A DNA stretch of 64,000 nucleotides from Paracoccaceae bacterium (GTDB taxonomy: Bacteria > Pseudomonadota > Alphaproteobacteria > Rhodobacterales > Rhodobacteraceae): the NCBI GenBank assembly GCA_024742455.1, contig JANSYL010000003.1:124001-188000 (forward strand), read 5' to 3'. This document shows, piece by piece, positions 1 to 11,212 of the stretch. The stretch's first letter is position 1. Every line of letters starts with the position of its first letter. The position numbers and the translations under genes are program-made. The notes under the pieces were generated by a model. That model ran no database searches and was not told the DNA's origin. It saw only the letters and a program-made list of their open reading frames with translations.

Positions 1-239
1 TCGGCTGCAAAGGGCGGCGGCACGTAGATCACGGACGCATTGGCACCGGTCTTGGCGACGGCCTCGTGGCAGGAATTGAACACCGGCAGGTCCAGATGCG
101 TGGTCCCGCCTTTGCCGGGCGTCACGCCGCCGACCATCTTGGTGCCATAGGCGATGGCCTGTTCCGAGTGGAAGGTGCCCTGGCTGCCGGTAAAGCCCTG
201 GCAGATCACCTTGGTATTTTCGTCGACGAGGACTGCCAC
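1..239 (-). CDS. sucD: succinyl-CoA synthetase alpha subunit, 3' part missing
   Basis: N-terminal 79 residues of the CoA-binding subunit of succinate-CoA ligase, which with SucC interconverts succinyl-CoA and succinate plus a nucleoside triphosphate in the TCA cycle. The visible protein starts [20 protein letters not shown] and continues with the conserved [25 protein letters not shown]-type Rossmann/CoA-binding region typical of SucD. Translation begins at GTG (239-237), with an AGGAGAGG ribosome-binding site just upstream. The gene runs off the left edge, so the phosphohistidine region is not visible. It is the last visible gene of the minus-strand run mdh, sucC, small protein, GT39-like protein, sucD. 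Confidence 0.95.
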   Translation of the reverse strand, partial: MAVLVDENTKVICQGFTGSQGTFHSEQAIAYGTKMVGGVTPGKGGTTHLDLPVFNSCHEAVAKTGANASVIYVPPPFAA

Positions 240-284
240 TTTAAGCCTCTCCTTCTGGCTGATATGTCGTTTCGGGATGCGCGG

Positions 285-1775
285 TCATTCCATGACCTCC
301 GCGAAGTAAAGATAGAAATGGTGGTCGGCATATGGGCCCGGGTAGGGCACAACGCTTTCCGTGATGCGGCCGGGATCAATGCGGTTGCCGGTCTGCGCGG
401 TGAAGGCGTTCGATAGGTCTTCGGGCGGTGTCGGCTGCGGCTCGGTCGCCGTCCAGACGACGACCTCCGGTATGGGCAGATCGGCGTCGATGAACATATG
501 CGACGGCACAACGCCGACATCCGGTGCGACGGCGCGAAGACTTCCGCCGACAATATGGTTTGCCACGAACACAGCTTCCGGCGCGCGTGCGCGCAACGGC
601 GCTGCCGCTTCAGCATAGGGCATAAGACGGCTCGGCGGTTCCGGACTGGCCCAAAGGATCGCCTGCGGGGCCGCGATGCCGAAGACGACAGCCAATCCCG
701 CGATGCCGCTCAGAAACCGCGTGCCCCGACGCTGAGTCAGGCGCGGTTCAACCCGCAAGGCGATCAGCAAGGGCAGGAAAAGCGTGACCGGCAAAAGCCA
801 GCGGGGATTTACCTCCTGCGTGCCGGAGGCGAAAACGCCCAACAGCGACGCAGCTGCCGTCAAGCCAACGGAAAGGGCCAGAAAACGCTCGGTAGGCTGC
901 GGTGGCAAGGCGCGGGCGGTCCAGAGGAAACTGCCGAAAGCCCAGAGGCAGAGCAGAGTAAGGATCAAAAGCTCGGTCACAACGCCCTCGCCAAGGGACA
1001 ACAGCGCCGCACCTGCAGCAGCCCCCCCCGGGCCCGCGTCGATCGCGAAACGGTGGGTGCTGCTCAACACGATATTCGGGTTGTTGATCGCCCAGATCGC
1101 GGGGGCGCTGAGCAGGGTCAGCATCACGATTAGGGACGCGGCGAACCCGGTCAAACGGCCCTGCCGCAGCAGCAACGCCGCTGCGAACATGCCCGCCGCC
1201 AGAAACGCGAAATTCCACTTTGACAACATCCCGGCCGCAAGCACCACGCCGAACCCCAGATAGGACAGCATGCGCCCGGACTGGATCGCGTGGATGGCGG
1301 CCACCATTGCCCAGACACAAAGGGTGGCCATCAGCGCCGTGTGGGTCAGGTCGCGTTGGGCTGACCAGATAAGGGTCGGCAGGGCCAGCATGCCCGCCAT
1401 GGCGATGGCTGCGCCCCACGGGCCAAGGCCCAATCGCCGCGCCAGCACCCACATCCCGAGATAAATCGCCAGAAGCAGGGTGTATTTGAGCACGGCAAGG
1501 CCAAGTTTACCGGGGCCGGTGACCTCGAACACAAGAATCTGCAACCACGTGTAAAGCGGCAGTTGCGGGCCATAGCCCCAAGACCAGACTTGCGTCGCGA
1601 TCATCTGTTCGGTCTCGTCCACGGCCAGCGAGGTGGGCTGCAGAACCCAGAGCAGGAAAATGGCCAGCACGTAGATGGCCATCATGACCGGTGCCCGTTC
1701 CGCCGCCGCGCGCCGCCAGCCCGGGGCCATGAGGTCCGGGGTCGGTGGGGCGGAATGGGGCGTTGCGGGCGACAT
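285..1775 (-). CDS. GT39-like polytopic membrane glycosyltransferase (ArnT/PMT-like)
   Basis: 496-residue integral membrane protein with about 11 to 12 hydrophobic segments. An acidic pair, D53-E54, lies at the end of the first membrane segment in the context LAVDETEQM. It is followed by a GYGPQLPLYTWLQ stretch (about 67-79). This layout is typical of PMT_2/GT39 enzymes, which use polyprenyl-phosphate sugars as donors on the outer face of the inner membrane. The C-terminal about 100 residues are hydrophilic and presumably periplasmic. Acceptor and sugar are not predictable. The gene starts two bases after the stop of the 65-residue membrane protein and lies between sucC and sucD, so it is probably co-transcribed with TCA-cycle genes. 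The family call is good; the exact function is unknown. Confidence 0.75.
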   Translation of the reverse strand: MSPATPHSAPPTPDLMAPGWRRAAAERAPVMMAIYVLAIFLLWVLQPTSLAVDETEQMIATQVWSWGYGPQLPLYTWLQILVFEVTGPGKLGLAVLKYTLLLAIYLGMWVLARRLGLGPWGAAIAMAGMLALPTLIWSAQRDLTHTALMATLCVWAMVAAIHAIQSGRMLSYLGFGVVLAAGMLSKWNFAFLAAGMFAAALLLRQGRLTGFAASLIVMLTLLSAPAIWAINNPNIVLSSTHRFAIDAGPGGAAAGAALLSLGEGVVTELLILTLLCLWAFGSFLWTARALPPQPTERFLALSVGLTAAASLLGVFASGTQEVNPRWLLPVTLFLPLLIALRVEPRLTQRRGTRFLSGIAGLAVVFGIAAPQAILWASPEPPSRLMPYAEAAAPLRARAPEAVFVANHIVGGSLRAVAPDVGVVPSHMFIDADLPIPEVVVWTATEPQPTPPEDLSNAFTAQTGNRIDPGRITESVVPYPGPYADHHFYLYFAEVME

Positions 1776-1777
1776 TG

Positions 1778-1975
1778 CTATCGGGCCTGTTGCTCGGCCT
1801 GTTGTGCGACCCCGTCATGCTGCACCGGCGCGCCGGTATCGTCCGCTCGCGCCATTCCGGCGGCAAGCATGAACAGGATGGCGACACCGCACAGGTTCAG
1901 GGCGGCCCAGAACCTGTCCTTGCCGGTTCTCAGCTCGGCGTCGGTGACAATCCGATCCTCCCAATCGTCCTGCAT
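1778..1975 (-). CDS. small single-span membrane protein between sucC and the GT39-like gene
   Basis: 65-residue protein. It has a charged N-terminus of about 20 residues, one hydrophobic segment at about 24-43 (ALNLCGVAILFMLAAGMA), and a short Gln/Ala-rich tail. The ATG is five bases past the sucC stop, with AAGGG from the sucC 3' end as ribosome-binding site. The stop is two bases before the next start, so it is translationally linked on both sides. I do not recognise a family. Position and spacing, more than sequence, argue that it is real; it could assist the membrane glycosyltransferase that follows. Confidence 0.6.
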   Translation of the reverse strand: MQDDWEDRIVTDAELRTGKDRFWAALNLCGVAILFMLAAGMARADDTGAPVQHDGVAQQAEQQAR

Positions 1976-1980
1976 CGCGG

Positions 1981-3174
1981 TCAGCCCTTCACCGCCGCCA
2001 CGATCTTCTCGGCGCCGTCCTTCAGGTCATCGGCCGCGATCACGTTCAGGCCCGAGCCCGCGATGATTTCCTTGCCCTTTTCGACATTCGTGCCTTCCAG
2101 CCGGACGACGAGAGGGACCTGAAGGCCCACCTCCTTCACCGCCGCGATCACGCCCTCGGCGATGATGTCGCAGCGCATGATGCCCCCGAAGATGTTCACC
2201 AGGATGCCTTTGACGTTCGGATCGCTCGTGATGATCTTGAAGGCCTCGGTCACCTTTTCCTTGGTGGCCCCGCCGCCCACATCGAGGAAGTTCGCGGGTT
2301 CCGAGCCGTAAAGCTTGATGATGTCCATCGTGGCCATGGCAAGGCCTGCGCCGTTGACCATGCAGCCGATCTCGCCATCCAGCGCGATGTAGTTCAGGTC
2401 GAATTTCGAGGCGGCCAGTTCCTTGGGGTCTTCCTCGGTCTCGTCGCGCAGGGCGGCGATATCGGGGTGGCGGTAGACGGCGTTGCCGTCAAAACCCAGT
2501 TTGGCATCCAGCACCTTGAGCGACCCTTCATCGGTCACGATCAGCGGGTTGATCTCCAGCATCTCCATGTCCTTCTCGACGAAGGCTTTGTAAAGAAGAC
2601 CCATCAGCGCCACGCATTCCTTGACCTGCTTGCCCTCAAGGCCCAGCGAAAAGGCGATGCGGCGCCCGTGATAGGGTTGATACCCGGTGGCCGGGTCGAC
2701 GGAGAAAGACAGGATCTTCTCGGGCGTCTCGGCGGCGACTTCCTCGATGTCCATGCCGCCTTCGGTCGAACAAACGAACGAGATGCGGCTGGTGACGCGG
2801 TCAACCAGCAGCGCAAGGTAAAGCTCGCGCTCGATGCCCGAGCCGTCCTCGATATAGATGCGGTTGACCTGCTTGCCCGCCGGACCCGTCTGGTGGGTCA
2901 CCAGTGTGCGGCCCAGCATCTTCTTTGCTTCCTCGGCGGCTTCCTCGACCGATTTGGCCAGGCGCACACCGCCCTTCTCGCCGGCATCCGTCTCCTTGAA
3001 GCTGCCCTTGCCGCGTCCGCCGGCGTGGATCTGCGCCTTCACCACCCAAAGCGGCCCGTCCAGCGCACCGGCCGCGGTTTTCGCCTCTTCGGCCTTCATC
3101 ACCACGCGTCCGTCGCTGACTGGTGCGCCGTAATCCCGCAAAAGCGCCTTTGCTTGGTATTCATGAATGTTCAT
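1981..3174 (-). CDS. sucC: succinyl-CoA synthetase beta subunit
   Basis: 397-residue ATP-grasp subunit (E. coli SucC is 388) that binds nucleotide and Mg and, with SucD, makes succinate and NTP from succinyl-CoA. It begins [19 protein letters not shown], the near-invariant start of the family. It carries the [12 protein letters not shown] nucleotide-binding segment, the EINPL metal/nucleotide region and the C-terminal flavodoxin-like domain ending [17 protein letters not shown]. An in-frame start 60 bases upstream is open but adds a non-conserved tail, so the ATG at 3174 was chosen. A paired GTGATCAC element lies about 113 bases upstream. The mdh terminator separates it from mdh, so sucC probably has its own promoter. 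Confidence 0.97.
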   Translation of the reverse strand: MNIHEYQAKALLRDYGAPVSDGRVVMKAEEAKTAAGALDGPLWVVKAQIHAGGRGKGSFKETDAGEKGGVRLAKSVEEAAEEAKKMLGRTLVTHQTGPAGKQVNRIYIEDGSGIERELYLALLVDRVTSRISFVCSTEGGMDIEEVAAETPEKILSFSVDPATGYQPYHGRRIAFSLGLEGKQVKECVALMGLLYKAFVEKDMEMLEINPLIVTDEGSLKVLDAKLGFDGNAVYRHPDIAALRDETEEDPKELAASKFDLNYIALDGEIGCMVNGAGLAMATMDIIKLYGSEPANFLDVGGGATKEKVTEAFKIITSDPNVKGILVNIFGGIMRCDIIAEGVIAAVKEVGLQVPLVVRLEGTNVEKGKEIIAGSGLNVIAADDLKDGAEKIVAAVKG

Positions 3175-3286
3175 GAAACTGTCCCGTCTTGGTTGTGGTG
3201 GTTCCGGAGGCCAAAGCACAACCCAAGCGCGCAATAAATCGGCATTGTGCCGCAGAGGCGCAGGTTAGCGGTAAAATCCGACATTT

Positions 3287-3315
3287 GTGATCACACTAGA
3301 AAAACGTGTGATCAC
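3287..3315. promoter_or_regulatory. paired palindromic operator upstream of sucC
   Basis: Two copies of the self-palindromic 8-mer GTGATCAC (3287-3294 and 3308-3315), with centres exactly 21 bp apart, or two helical turns. Together they form a perfect 10-bp inverted repeat, GTGATCACAC and GTGTGATCAC, around the 9-base spacer tagaaaaac. The same architecture recurs upstream of sdhC at 7240-7274. It lies in the sucC upstream region, beyond the mdh terminator. Binding by a dimeric or tetrameric regulator is inferred; the regulator is unknown. An RNA hairpin is the alternative reading, but there is no terminator-like T-run on the sucC side. Confidence 0.65.
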
Positions 3316-3362
3316 GTTTTGGTGCCGGGACGGTATGCCACTGTATCCAAATGATTCGGGTG

Positions 3363-3395
3363 CAGAAAGAAAACGGGCGGCCCCTCGGCCGCCCG
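3363..3395 (-). terminator. rho-independent terminator of mdh
   Basis: Perfect 9-bp stem (CGGGCGGCC at 3374-3382 with GGCCGCCCG at 3387-3395) and a 4-base loop. On the minus strand it is followed by TTTTCTTTCTG. It begins 24 bases past the mdh stop codon, which is textbook placement. It separates mdh from sucC transcription. Confidence 0.85.
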
Positions 3396-3418
3396 CTGGA
3401 ACATCGATCCGGCCTTGA

Positions 3419-5438
<2,020 letters not shown>

Positions 5439-5439
<1 letters not shown>

Positions 5440-5993
5440 TGGGCTATGTCATTCTGATCGCGGGTGTCGCGCTGTTCGCGGGCGCCCATTGGTTCAAGCG
5501 TCTGGCCCCCGGCCCGCGCGCCAAACTGGGCGAGCCGGGCAAGGGGCTGGTCGCCATTCTGCTGGTCGCGGCCATCGTGCTTATGGTTCTGGGCTATCGC
5601 AGCGCGGGTTTCGTGCTGGTCTGGACCCCGCCCGCCTTCCTGACCCATCTGGCCAACCTGCTGATCCTGATCGCCTTCTGGTTCTTCGCGCTCAGCACCA
5701 TCCCCGGCACCATGTCGGCGCGTATCCGGCACAAGCAACTGACCGCGGTGAAAACCTGGGCCATCGCGCATCTGCTGGTGAACGGGGATCTGGCCTCGAT
5801 CATCCTGTTTGCCGGGCTTCTGGCCTGGGCGGTGGTGTCGGTCATCCTGATCAACAAGGCCGAACCCACATGGGACCGGCCCGCCAATGCCTCGGTCAGG
5901 AATGACGCGATCGCTTTCGCGGCGGGCGCCGTTGCCTATGGCGCGGTGGCTTGGGTCCATAACTGGCTGGGTGTCTACCCGTTCCCGGCATGA
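5439..5993 (+). CDS. nnrU: NnrU family membrane protein
   Basis: 184-residue inner-membrane protein with five to six hydrophobic segments. It matches the NnrU family by its N-terminal GAHWFKRLAPGPRA region and the central IRHKQLTAVKTWAIAHLLVNGDLASIILF segment containing a conserved His and Asn. NnrU was named from nitrite/nitric-oxide reduction clusters, where its molecular role is unresolved; related proteins occur without denitrification genes, as here. It overlaps mcl2 by one base and the DUF1737 gene by four, so it is part of the mcl2-mch unit. No denitrification gene is present in the window, so a role in NO metabolism should not be assumed. Confidence 0.85.
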
Positions 5994-6196
5994 CCACGCT
6001 TTACCGGTTTCTGACCGAGGACGACACGTCCGCCTTCTGCCACAAGGTGTCCGCCGCACTGGCTGCGGGGTGGGTTCTGCACGGCCCGCCCACCTATGCC
6101 TTTGACGCCAAGCGCGGGGTCATGCGCTGCGGGCAGGCAGTCACGAAAGAGATTTCGGGCGACTACACCCCGGACATGAAACTGGGGGCGCAGTGA
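5990..6196 (+). CDS. DUF1737 domain protein
   Basis: 68-residue soluble protein made of a single DUF1737 domain. It has the YRFLTEDDTSAFCHKVSAALAAGW start, the LHGPPTYAFDA centre and the KEISGDYTPDMKLG end typical of this family. Function is unknown; such proteins are small alpha/beta folds found singly in many proteobacteria. It overlaps nnrU by four bases, and its TGA overlaps the mch ATG, so it is translated as part of the ethylmalonyl-CoA gene cluster. Its conserved position between nnrU and mch in related genomes is from memory. Confidence 0.85.
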   Translation: MTTLYRFLTEDDTSAFCHKVSAALAAGWVLHGPPTYAFDAKRGVMRCGQAVTKEISGDYTPDMKLGAQ

Positions 6197-7233
6197 TGGC
6201 GGCAAAGACCAATGCCGGCAATTTCTTCGAGGATTACAGCCTCGGCCAGGTGATCGAGCATGCCGTGCCGCGCACCCTGTCTGGCGGGGAACGGGCGCTC
6301 TATCACGCGCTCTACCCTGCGCGGCATGCGCTCTATTCCTCGGATCAGTTCGCGCAACGGTGCGGCCTGCCCGCCAGCCCGGTCGATGATCTGATCACCT
6401 TTCACACCGTGTTCGGCAAAACGGTGCCGGACGTATCGCTGAACGCCGTCGCCAACCTTGGCTATGCCGAAGGGCGGTTCCATCAGCCGGTCTATCCCGG
6501 TGACACGCTCAGGTCCCGGTCCGAGGTGATCGGGCTGAAACAGAACTCCAACGGCAAATCCGGTGTCGTCTATGTGCGGACCGAGGGCGTGAACCAGCAC
6601 GGCACGGTGGTGCTCGATTACGTCCGCTGGGTGATGGTGCGCAAACGCGACCCCGAGGCGCCCGCGCCCGAGACCGTGATCCCCGAGCTGGCGGATGTGG
6701 TCGACCCGGCCACCCTGATCCTGCCCGAGGGCCTCGATTTCACCCATTACGATTTCACCCAGGCCGGTGAGCCGCACCGGATGGCCGATTACGCGGTCGG
6801 CGAAGTGATCGACCATGTCGATGGCGTCACGCTGGAAGAGGCCGAGCATATGCTGGCCACGCGGCTCTGGCAGAACACCGCCAAGGTGCATTTCGACGCC
6901 ACCTTCCGCGACGATGGCCAGCGGCTGATCTATGGCGGACACATCATCAGCCTCGCCCGCGCGCTCAGCTTCAACGGGCTGGCCAATGCGCAGATGATCC
7001 TCGGCATCAATGCAGGCGCCCATGCCAACCCGGCCTTTTCGGGCCAGACCGTGCGCGCCTGGACCGAGGTGCTGGACAAGGCCGACACCGCCGCATCCGG
7101 GGTCGGCGCGATGCGGCTGCGGCTGGTCGCCGTCACCGAGGCCGGGCAGGCAGGCGCGCTGAAGGACGCCGATGGCCGGTATCTGCCGCATGTCCTGCTT
7201 GATCTCGACTACTGGGCGGCGATGCCGGTGTAG
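6196..7233 (+). CDS. mch: mesaconyl-CoA hydratase (beta-methylmalyl-CoA dehydratase)
   Basis: 345-residue double hot-dog MaoC-type hydratase. It resembles Mch of R. sphaeroides, which interconverts mesaconyl-C1-CoA and beta-methylmalyl-CoA in the ethylmalonyl-CoA pathway of acetate assimilation. Signature stretches are AKTNAGNFFEDYSLGQ at the N-terminus, FHTVFGKTVPDVSLNAVANLGYAEGRF, RWVMVRKRDPEAPAPETV, and in the second half HVDGVTLEEAEHML and YGGHIISLARALSFNGLANA. The ATG at 6196 overlaps the preceding stop; a GTG three bases earlier is also open. With mcl2 three genes upstream, it indicates that this organism assimilates C2 units without the glyoxylate shunt, or in addition to it. Confidence 0.9.
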   Translation: MAAKTNAGNFFEDYSLGQVIEHAVPRTLSGGERALYHALYPARHALYSSDQFAQRCGLPASPVDDLITFHTVFGKTVPDVSLNAVANLGYAEGRFHQPVYPGDTLRSRSEVIGLKQNSNGKSGVVYVRTEGVNQHGTVVLDYVRWVMVRKRDPEAPAPETVIPELADVVDPATLILPEGLDFTHYDFTQAGEPHRMADYAVGEVIDHVDGVTLEEAEHMLATRLWQNTAKVHFDATFRDDGQRLIYGGHIISLARALSFNGLANAQMILGINAGAHANPAFSGQTVRAWTEVLDKADTAASGVGAMRLRLVAVTEAGQAGALKDADGRYLPHVLLDLDYWAAMPV

Positions 7234-7239
7234 CCCTGT

Positions 7240-7274
7240 TTCGTGATCACAGCTTGAAAAACTGTGATCACGAA
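7240..7274. promoter_or_regulatory. paired palindromic operator upstream of sdhC
   Basis: Perfect 13-bp inverted repeat (ttcgtgatcacag at 7240-7252, ctgtgatcacgaa at 7262-7274) with a 9-base spacer, cttgaaaaa. It contains two GTGATCAC octamers (7243-7250 and 7264-7271) with centres 21 bp apart. Core sequence, spacing and the A-rich spacer all match the element before sucC. It lies 140 bases upstream of the sdhC start and just after the mch stop. It could act as an operator for sdh, or as a terminator for mch if it folds as RNA, but the downstream A/G sequence argues against termination on the plus strand. Confidence 0.65.
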
Positions 7275-7413
7275 AGCCCGTTCTGCGGCGTTACGCCCCA
7301 AGACTTGCCCCCTCGCGTCAGTCTGTTGCAGGTGACACCGGGGAAAAACGCTATATGGATGATGCGTCCGCGACAGAAACAGACCGCCGCAGCACAACCT
7401 GAAGGTGTCCGCC

Positions 7414-7800
7414 ATGGCCGATGTGAACCGGGGTGACCGCCCCCTTTCCCCGCATATCTCGATCTACCGACTGCAGCTCAATTCGGTGACCTCGATCCTG
7501 AACCGGATCACCGGCAACGCGCTTCTGGTCGGGGCGTTCCTGCTGGTCTGGTGGCTGATCGCCGCGGCCAGCGGCGCGGCCTATTTCGCCACCGTCGACG
7601 CCATCCTGACCTCGGTCATCGGCGATCTGGTGATGGTCGGGTCGCTCTGGGCGCTCTGGTATCACACGCTGGGCGGGGTGCGGCACCTGATCTGGGACAC
7701 GGGCCGCGCGCTGGAAGTGGCGACCGCCGACCGGCTCGGATGGGCCATCATCCTGGGGTCGGTCGTTATGACCGTCCTGACCCTTCTGGTCATAGTGTAA
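7414..7800 (+). CDS. sdhC: succinate dehydrogenase cytochrome b556 subunit
   Basis: 128-residue membrane anchor of complex II with three transmembrane helices. It has the conserved N-terminal RPLSPHISIYRLQLNSVTSILNRITG segment (quinone-site Ser and Arg) and the heme-ligand histidine region WYHTLGGVRHLIWDTG. The ATG at 7414 has GAAGG upstream; a GTG nine bases earlier is less likely. It is the first gene of sdhCDAB, preceded by the paired GTGATCAC element. Confidence 0.97.
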   Translation: MADVNRGDRPLSPHISIYRLQLNSVTSILNRITGNALLVGAFLLVWWLIAAASGAAYFATVDAILTSVIGDLVMVGSLWALWYHTLGGVRHLIWDTGRALEVATADRLGWAIILGSVVMTVLTLLVIV

Positions 7801-7811
7801 GGGACGACGAC

Positions 7812-8183
7812 ATGGCTTTCGTAACCGACCGCAAACGTGTCGAGGGGCTGGGTTCGGCCCGGACCGGCACCGAACATTTCTGGCAGATGACCGTGACCTC
7901 GGTCGCGCTGCTGATCCTCGTGCCGCTGTTCCTTCTGACCTTCGCACCGCTTCTTGGTGAACCCCACGCGGTGGTGGTCGACCGCCTGTCGCGCCCGATC
8001 CCGGCGCTGATCGCGGCGGCCATGCTTGTCGTGACATTTCACCACTTCAAACTGGGTGTCACGACCCTGATCGAGGACTATGTCAGCGGGTTGACCCGCA
8101 AGATCGCCATCATCGTCATGACGATCCTGAGCTACGGCCTGGCCGCTGCGGGGCTGGTGGCCCTGGCTCAGATCGCGCTGTAA
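7812..8183 (+). CDS. sdhD: succinate dehydrogenase hydrophobic membrane anchor subunit
   Basis: 123-residue second membrane anchor of complex II, with three hydrophobic helices. The TFHHFKLGVTTLIEDYVSG segment carries the histidine and Asp/Tyr residues associated with heme b and ubiquinone binding in SdhD. The N-terminal RKRVEGLGSARTGTEHFWQMTVTS motif is typical of alphaproteobacterial SdhD. The start is 11 bases after sdhC. Confidence 0.95.
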   Translation: MAFVTDRKRVEGLGSARTGTEHFWQMTVTSVALLILVPLFLLTFAPLLGEPHAVVVDRLSRPIPALIAAAMLVVTFHHFKLGVTTLIEDYVSGLTRKIAIIVMTILSYGLAAAGLVALAQIAL

Positions 8184-8198
8184 CAGACGGAAGACGTT

Positions 8199-10022
8199 AT
8201 GAAAGATACGCTCGCGACTGCCGCCTATGATATCACGCACCATTCCTATGACGTCGTCGTCGTGGGGGCCGGTGGCTCGGGCCTGCGCGCCACGCTGGGC
8301 ATGGCCGAACAGGGGCTGAAAACGGCCTGCGTGACCAAGGTGTTCCCGACCCGGTCGCATACCGTGGCCGCGCAGGGGGGGATCGCTGCCTCGCTCAGCA
8401 ACATGGGTCCGGACCACTGGCACTGGCATATGTATGACACCGTGAAAGGGTCGGACTGGCTGGGCGACACGGATGCGATGGAATACCTCGCGCGCGAAGC
8501 GCCCAAGGCGGTCTACGAGCTGGAACATTACGGTGTGCCCTTCAGCCGGACCGAGGATGGTAAGATCTACCAGCGGCCCTTCGGCGGCCACACCACCGAA
8601 TTCGGTGAAGGCCCCCCGGTGCAGCGCACCTGCGCTGCCGCCGACCGCACCGGCCACGCGATCCTGCACACGCTTTACGGCCAGTCGCTGAAGAACAACG
8701 CCGAATTCTACATCGAATATTTCGCCACCGACCTCCTGATGAACGATTCGGGCGAATGCGTCGGCGTCGTGGCGTGGAAACTGGATGACGGCACGCTGCA
8801 TGTCTTCCATGCCAAGATGGTCGTTCTGGCCACCGGTGGTTATGGCCGCGCCTATTTTTCGGCCACCTCGGCCCATACCTGCACCGGCGATGGCGGTGGC
8901 ATGGTCGCGCGCCAGGGCCTGCCGCTGCAGGACATGGAATTCGTGCAGTTCCACCCGACCGGCATTTACGGCTCGGGCTGCCTGATCACCGAAGGCGCCC
9001 GGGGCGAGGGCGGCTACCTGACCAATTCCGAGGGCGAGCGGTTCATGGAACGCTACGCGCCCACCTACAAGGACCTCGCATCGCGCGACGTGGTCAGCCG
9101 CTGCATGACCATGGAAATTCGTGAAGGGCGCGGCGTGGGGCCCGAAGGGGACCATATCCACCTGCACCTCAACCACCTGCCGCCGGAAACCCTGGCCGAA
9201 CGCCTGCCCGGCATCTCGGAATCGGCGCGCATCTTCGCCGGTGTCGATGTAACCAAGGAACCGATCCCGGTTCTGCCGACGGTGCATTACAACATGGGCG
9301 GCATCCCCACGAATTACTGGGGCGAGGTGCTGAACCCCACCAAGGACGACCCCGACCGCGTGGTCCCCGGGCTGATGGCCGTGGGCGAGGCGGGCTGCGC
9401 CAGCGTGCACGGCGCGAACCGCCTTGGCTCGAACTCGCTCATCGATCTCGTGGTCTTCGGCCGCGCCGCCGCGATCCGCGCGGGCCAGGTCGTCGACCCG
9501 AACTCGGCCGTGCCGGATGCACCGGCTGCCTCGCTCGATGCCGCGCTTAGCCGCTTCGACCAGATCCGCCATGCCGATGGCGACACCTCGACTGCCGAAC
9601 TGCGTCTCGAGATGCAGAAGACGATGCAGGCTGACGCCGCCGTCTTCCGCACCGACAAGACGCTGGCCGAAGGCGTGGTCAAGATGGAAGGCGTCGCAGC
9701 CAAGATGGATGACATCAAGGTCACCGACCGGTCGCTGATCTGGAATTCCGACCTGATGGAAACGCTTGAGCTGACCAACCTCATGCCCAACGCGCTGGCC
9801 ACCATCGTCAGCGCCGAGGCGCGCAAGGAAAGCCGCGGTGCCCATGCGCATGAGGATTACCCCGATCGCAACGATGCCGACTGGCGCAAGCACACGCTGG
9901 CGACGGTCGATGGCACCAGAACCGATCTCAGCTATCGCCCCGTCCATCTGAACCCGCTTCTGGGCCACAACGAAGGCGGGATCGACCTCGACAAGATCAA
10001 GCCCAAGGCGCGGGTGTATTGA
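8199..10022 (+). CDS. sdhA: succinate dehydrogenase flavoprotein subunit
   Basis: 607-residue catalytic subunit, of the usual length, that oxidises succinate to fumarate with covalently bound FAD. It shows the dinucleotide motif [13 protein letters not shown] at about 22-34, the flavinylation histidine in [11 protein letters not shown], the substrate-binding region [22 protein letters not shown], catalytic Arg in RDVVSR, and [19 protein letters not shown] near residue 405. The stop overlaps a TTG start of the lipoprotein gene that separates sdhA from sdhB. Confidence 0.98.
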   Translation: MKDTLATAAYDITHHSYDVVVVGAGGSGLRATLGMAEQGLKTACVTKVFPTRSHTVAAQGGIAASLSNMGPDHWHWHMYDTVKGSDWLGDTDAMEYLAREAPKAVYELEHYGVPFSRTEDGKIYQRPFGGHTTEFGEGPPVQRTCAAADRTGHAILHTLYGQSLKNNAEFYIEYFATDLLMNDSGECVGVVAWKLDDGTLHVFHAKMVVLATGGYGRAYFSATSAHTCTGDGGGMVARQGLPLQDMEFVQFHPTGIYGSGCLITEGARGEGGYLTNSEGERFMERYAPTYKDLASRDVVSRCMTMEIREGRGVGPEGDHIHLHLNHLPPETLAERLPGISESARIFAGVDVTKEPIPVLPTVHYNMGGIPTNYWGEVLNPTKDDPDRVVPGLMAVGEAGCASVHGANRLGSNSLIDLVVFGRAAAIRAGQVVDPNSAVPDAPAASLDAALSRFDQIRHADGDTSTAELRLEMQKTMQADAAVFRTDKTLAEGVVKMEGVAAKMDDIKVTDRSLIWNSDLMETLELTNLMPNALATIVSAEARKESRGAHAHEDYPDRNDADWRKHTLATVDGTRTDLSYRPVHLNPLLGHNEGGIDLDKIKPKARVY

Positions 10023-10324
10023 GGGCCGGTGCGGCATATCCCGCGTCCGCTTTGCGTGTCGGCGCGCTGGTCTGCCTGTCCGTGGTCGCAGCCTGCGACC
10101 GTGGCCCCGTCAGCGATGCGCGTGCCGATGCGATCTGTTCCGACCGCGCCCGCGCCGCCGCAGCACCCCAGGGCCGGATCGGGCTGGGTGGCGGCACAGG
10201 CGGGTTCACCGGCGGCATCAGCATCAGCGTCAGCGCAGATTACCTGGCGGGCCGCAACCCGGATGAGGTGTATGCCACCTGTTTCGCCGACCTGACCGGG
10301 CGCAGCCTGCAAGAGGTGCGATAA
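10019..10324 (+). CDS. putative small lipoprotein between sdhA and sdhB
   Basis: 101-residue protein with an N-terminal hydrophobic stretch ending in a lipobox (LSVVAAC, Cys at 26), followed by a polar domain with a glycine-rich centre ([18 protein letters not shown]). The TTG start at 10019 overlaps the sdhA stop; a second TTG at 10052 would give a shorter signal peptide of about 15 residues. Three further cysteines follow the lipobox. I do not recognise a family. Placement inside the sdh operon suggests co-expression with complex II, perhaps at assembly or envelope level, but no function can be assigned. Confidence 0.6.
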   Translation: MRAGAAYPASALRVGALVCLSVVAACDRGPVSDARADAICSDRARAAAAPQGRIGLGGGTGGFTGGISISVSADYLAGRNPDEVYATCFADLTGRSLQEVR

Positions 10325-10387
10325 TGCGCGCCCGTCCCCCGTTCCCGACCGCATGGTCCCGTTCCAACGAGCTAGGATACCGTCCCC

Positions 10388-11170
10388 ATGGTTGAACTTG
10401 CCCTTCCGAAAAACTCTCGCGTGCGGACCGGGAAAACCTGGCCCAGGCCCGAGGGTGCGACCAACCTCAAGCAGTTCCAGATCTACCGCTGGAACCCCGA
10501 TGACGGGGAAAACCCGCGCGTTGATACCTACTGGGTCGATCTGGATACCTGCGGGCCGATGGTTCTGGACGCGCTGATCAAGATCAAGAACGAGATCGAC
10601 CCGACGCTGACCTTCCGCCGGTCCTGCCGCGAGGGCATCTGCGGGTCCTGCGCGATGAATATCGGCGGCATCAACACGCTGGCCTGTATCCACGGCATCG
10701 ACGAAGTGCCGGGCAAGATCGTCAAGATCTACCCGCTGCCGCATATGCCCGTGGTCAAGGACCTGATCCCGGACCTGACGCATTTCTATGCACAGCATGC
10801 CTCGATCATGCCCTGGCTGGAAACCAAGACGCAGCGCCCCGAAAAGGAATGGCGCCAGTCCATCGAGGACCGCAAGAAACTCGACGGTCTATATGAATGC
10901 GTGATGTGCGCGTCCTGTTCGACCTCCTGCCCGTCCTACTGGTGGAACGGCGACCGGTATCTTGGACCCGCCGCGTTGCTCCATGCCTACCGCTGGATCA
11001 TCGACAGCCGCGACGAGGCGACGGGCGAACGGCTGGACGACCTCGAAGACCCGTTCAAGCTCTACCGCTGCCACACGATCATGAACTGCGCCAAGACCTG
11101 CCCCAAGGGTCTGAACCCGGCGAAAGCCATCGCCGAGATCAAGAAGATGATGGTCGAGCGTCAGCTTTGA
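10388..11170 (+). CDS. sdhB: succinate dehydrogenase iron-sulfur subunit
   Basis: 260-residue electron-transfer subunit of complex II. The N-terminal ferredoxin domain has the 2Fe-2S ligands in [13 protein letters not shown] and a later LACIHG. The C-terminal domain has the 4Fe-4S motif [12 protein letters not shown] and the 3Fe-4S/4Fe-4S cysteines in [17 protein letters not shown]. Length matches the family. The ATG at 10388 has AGGA upstream. It follows the lipoprotein gene by 63 bases and ends the operon. Confidence 0.98.
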   Translation: MVELALPKNSRVRTGKTWPRPEGATNLKQFQIYRWNPDDGENPRVDTYWVDLDTCGPMVLDALIKIKNEIDPTLTFRRSCREGICGSCAMNIGGINTLACIHGIDEVPGKIVKIYPLPHMPVVKDLIPDLTHFYAQHASIMPWLETKTQRPEKEWRQSIEDRKKLDGLYECVMCASCSTSCPSYWWNGDRYLGPAALLHAYRWIIDSRDEATGERLDDLEDPFKLYRCHTIMNCAKTCPKGLNPAKAIAEIKKMMVERQL

Positions 11171-11212
11171 CCTGACGCCTGCCGTCGTTTCGGCATTTAT
11201 GATCGCGGTGTG

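Noticed and set aside
7662-10037. Long open frame (about 790 codons) antisense to sdhC, sdhD and sdhA
   Set aside because: Its translation is low-complexity, His/Arg/Gly-rich and matches no family; it is a by-product of high GC codon usage opposite the clear sdh genes.
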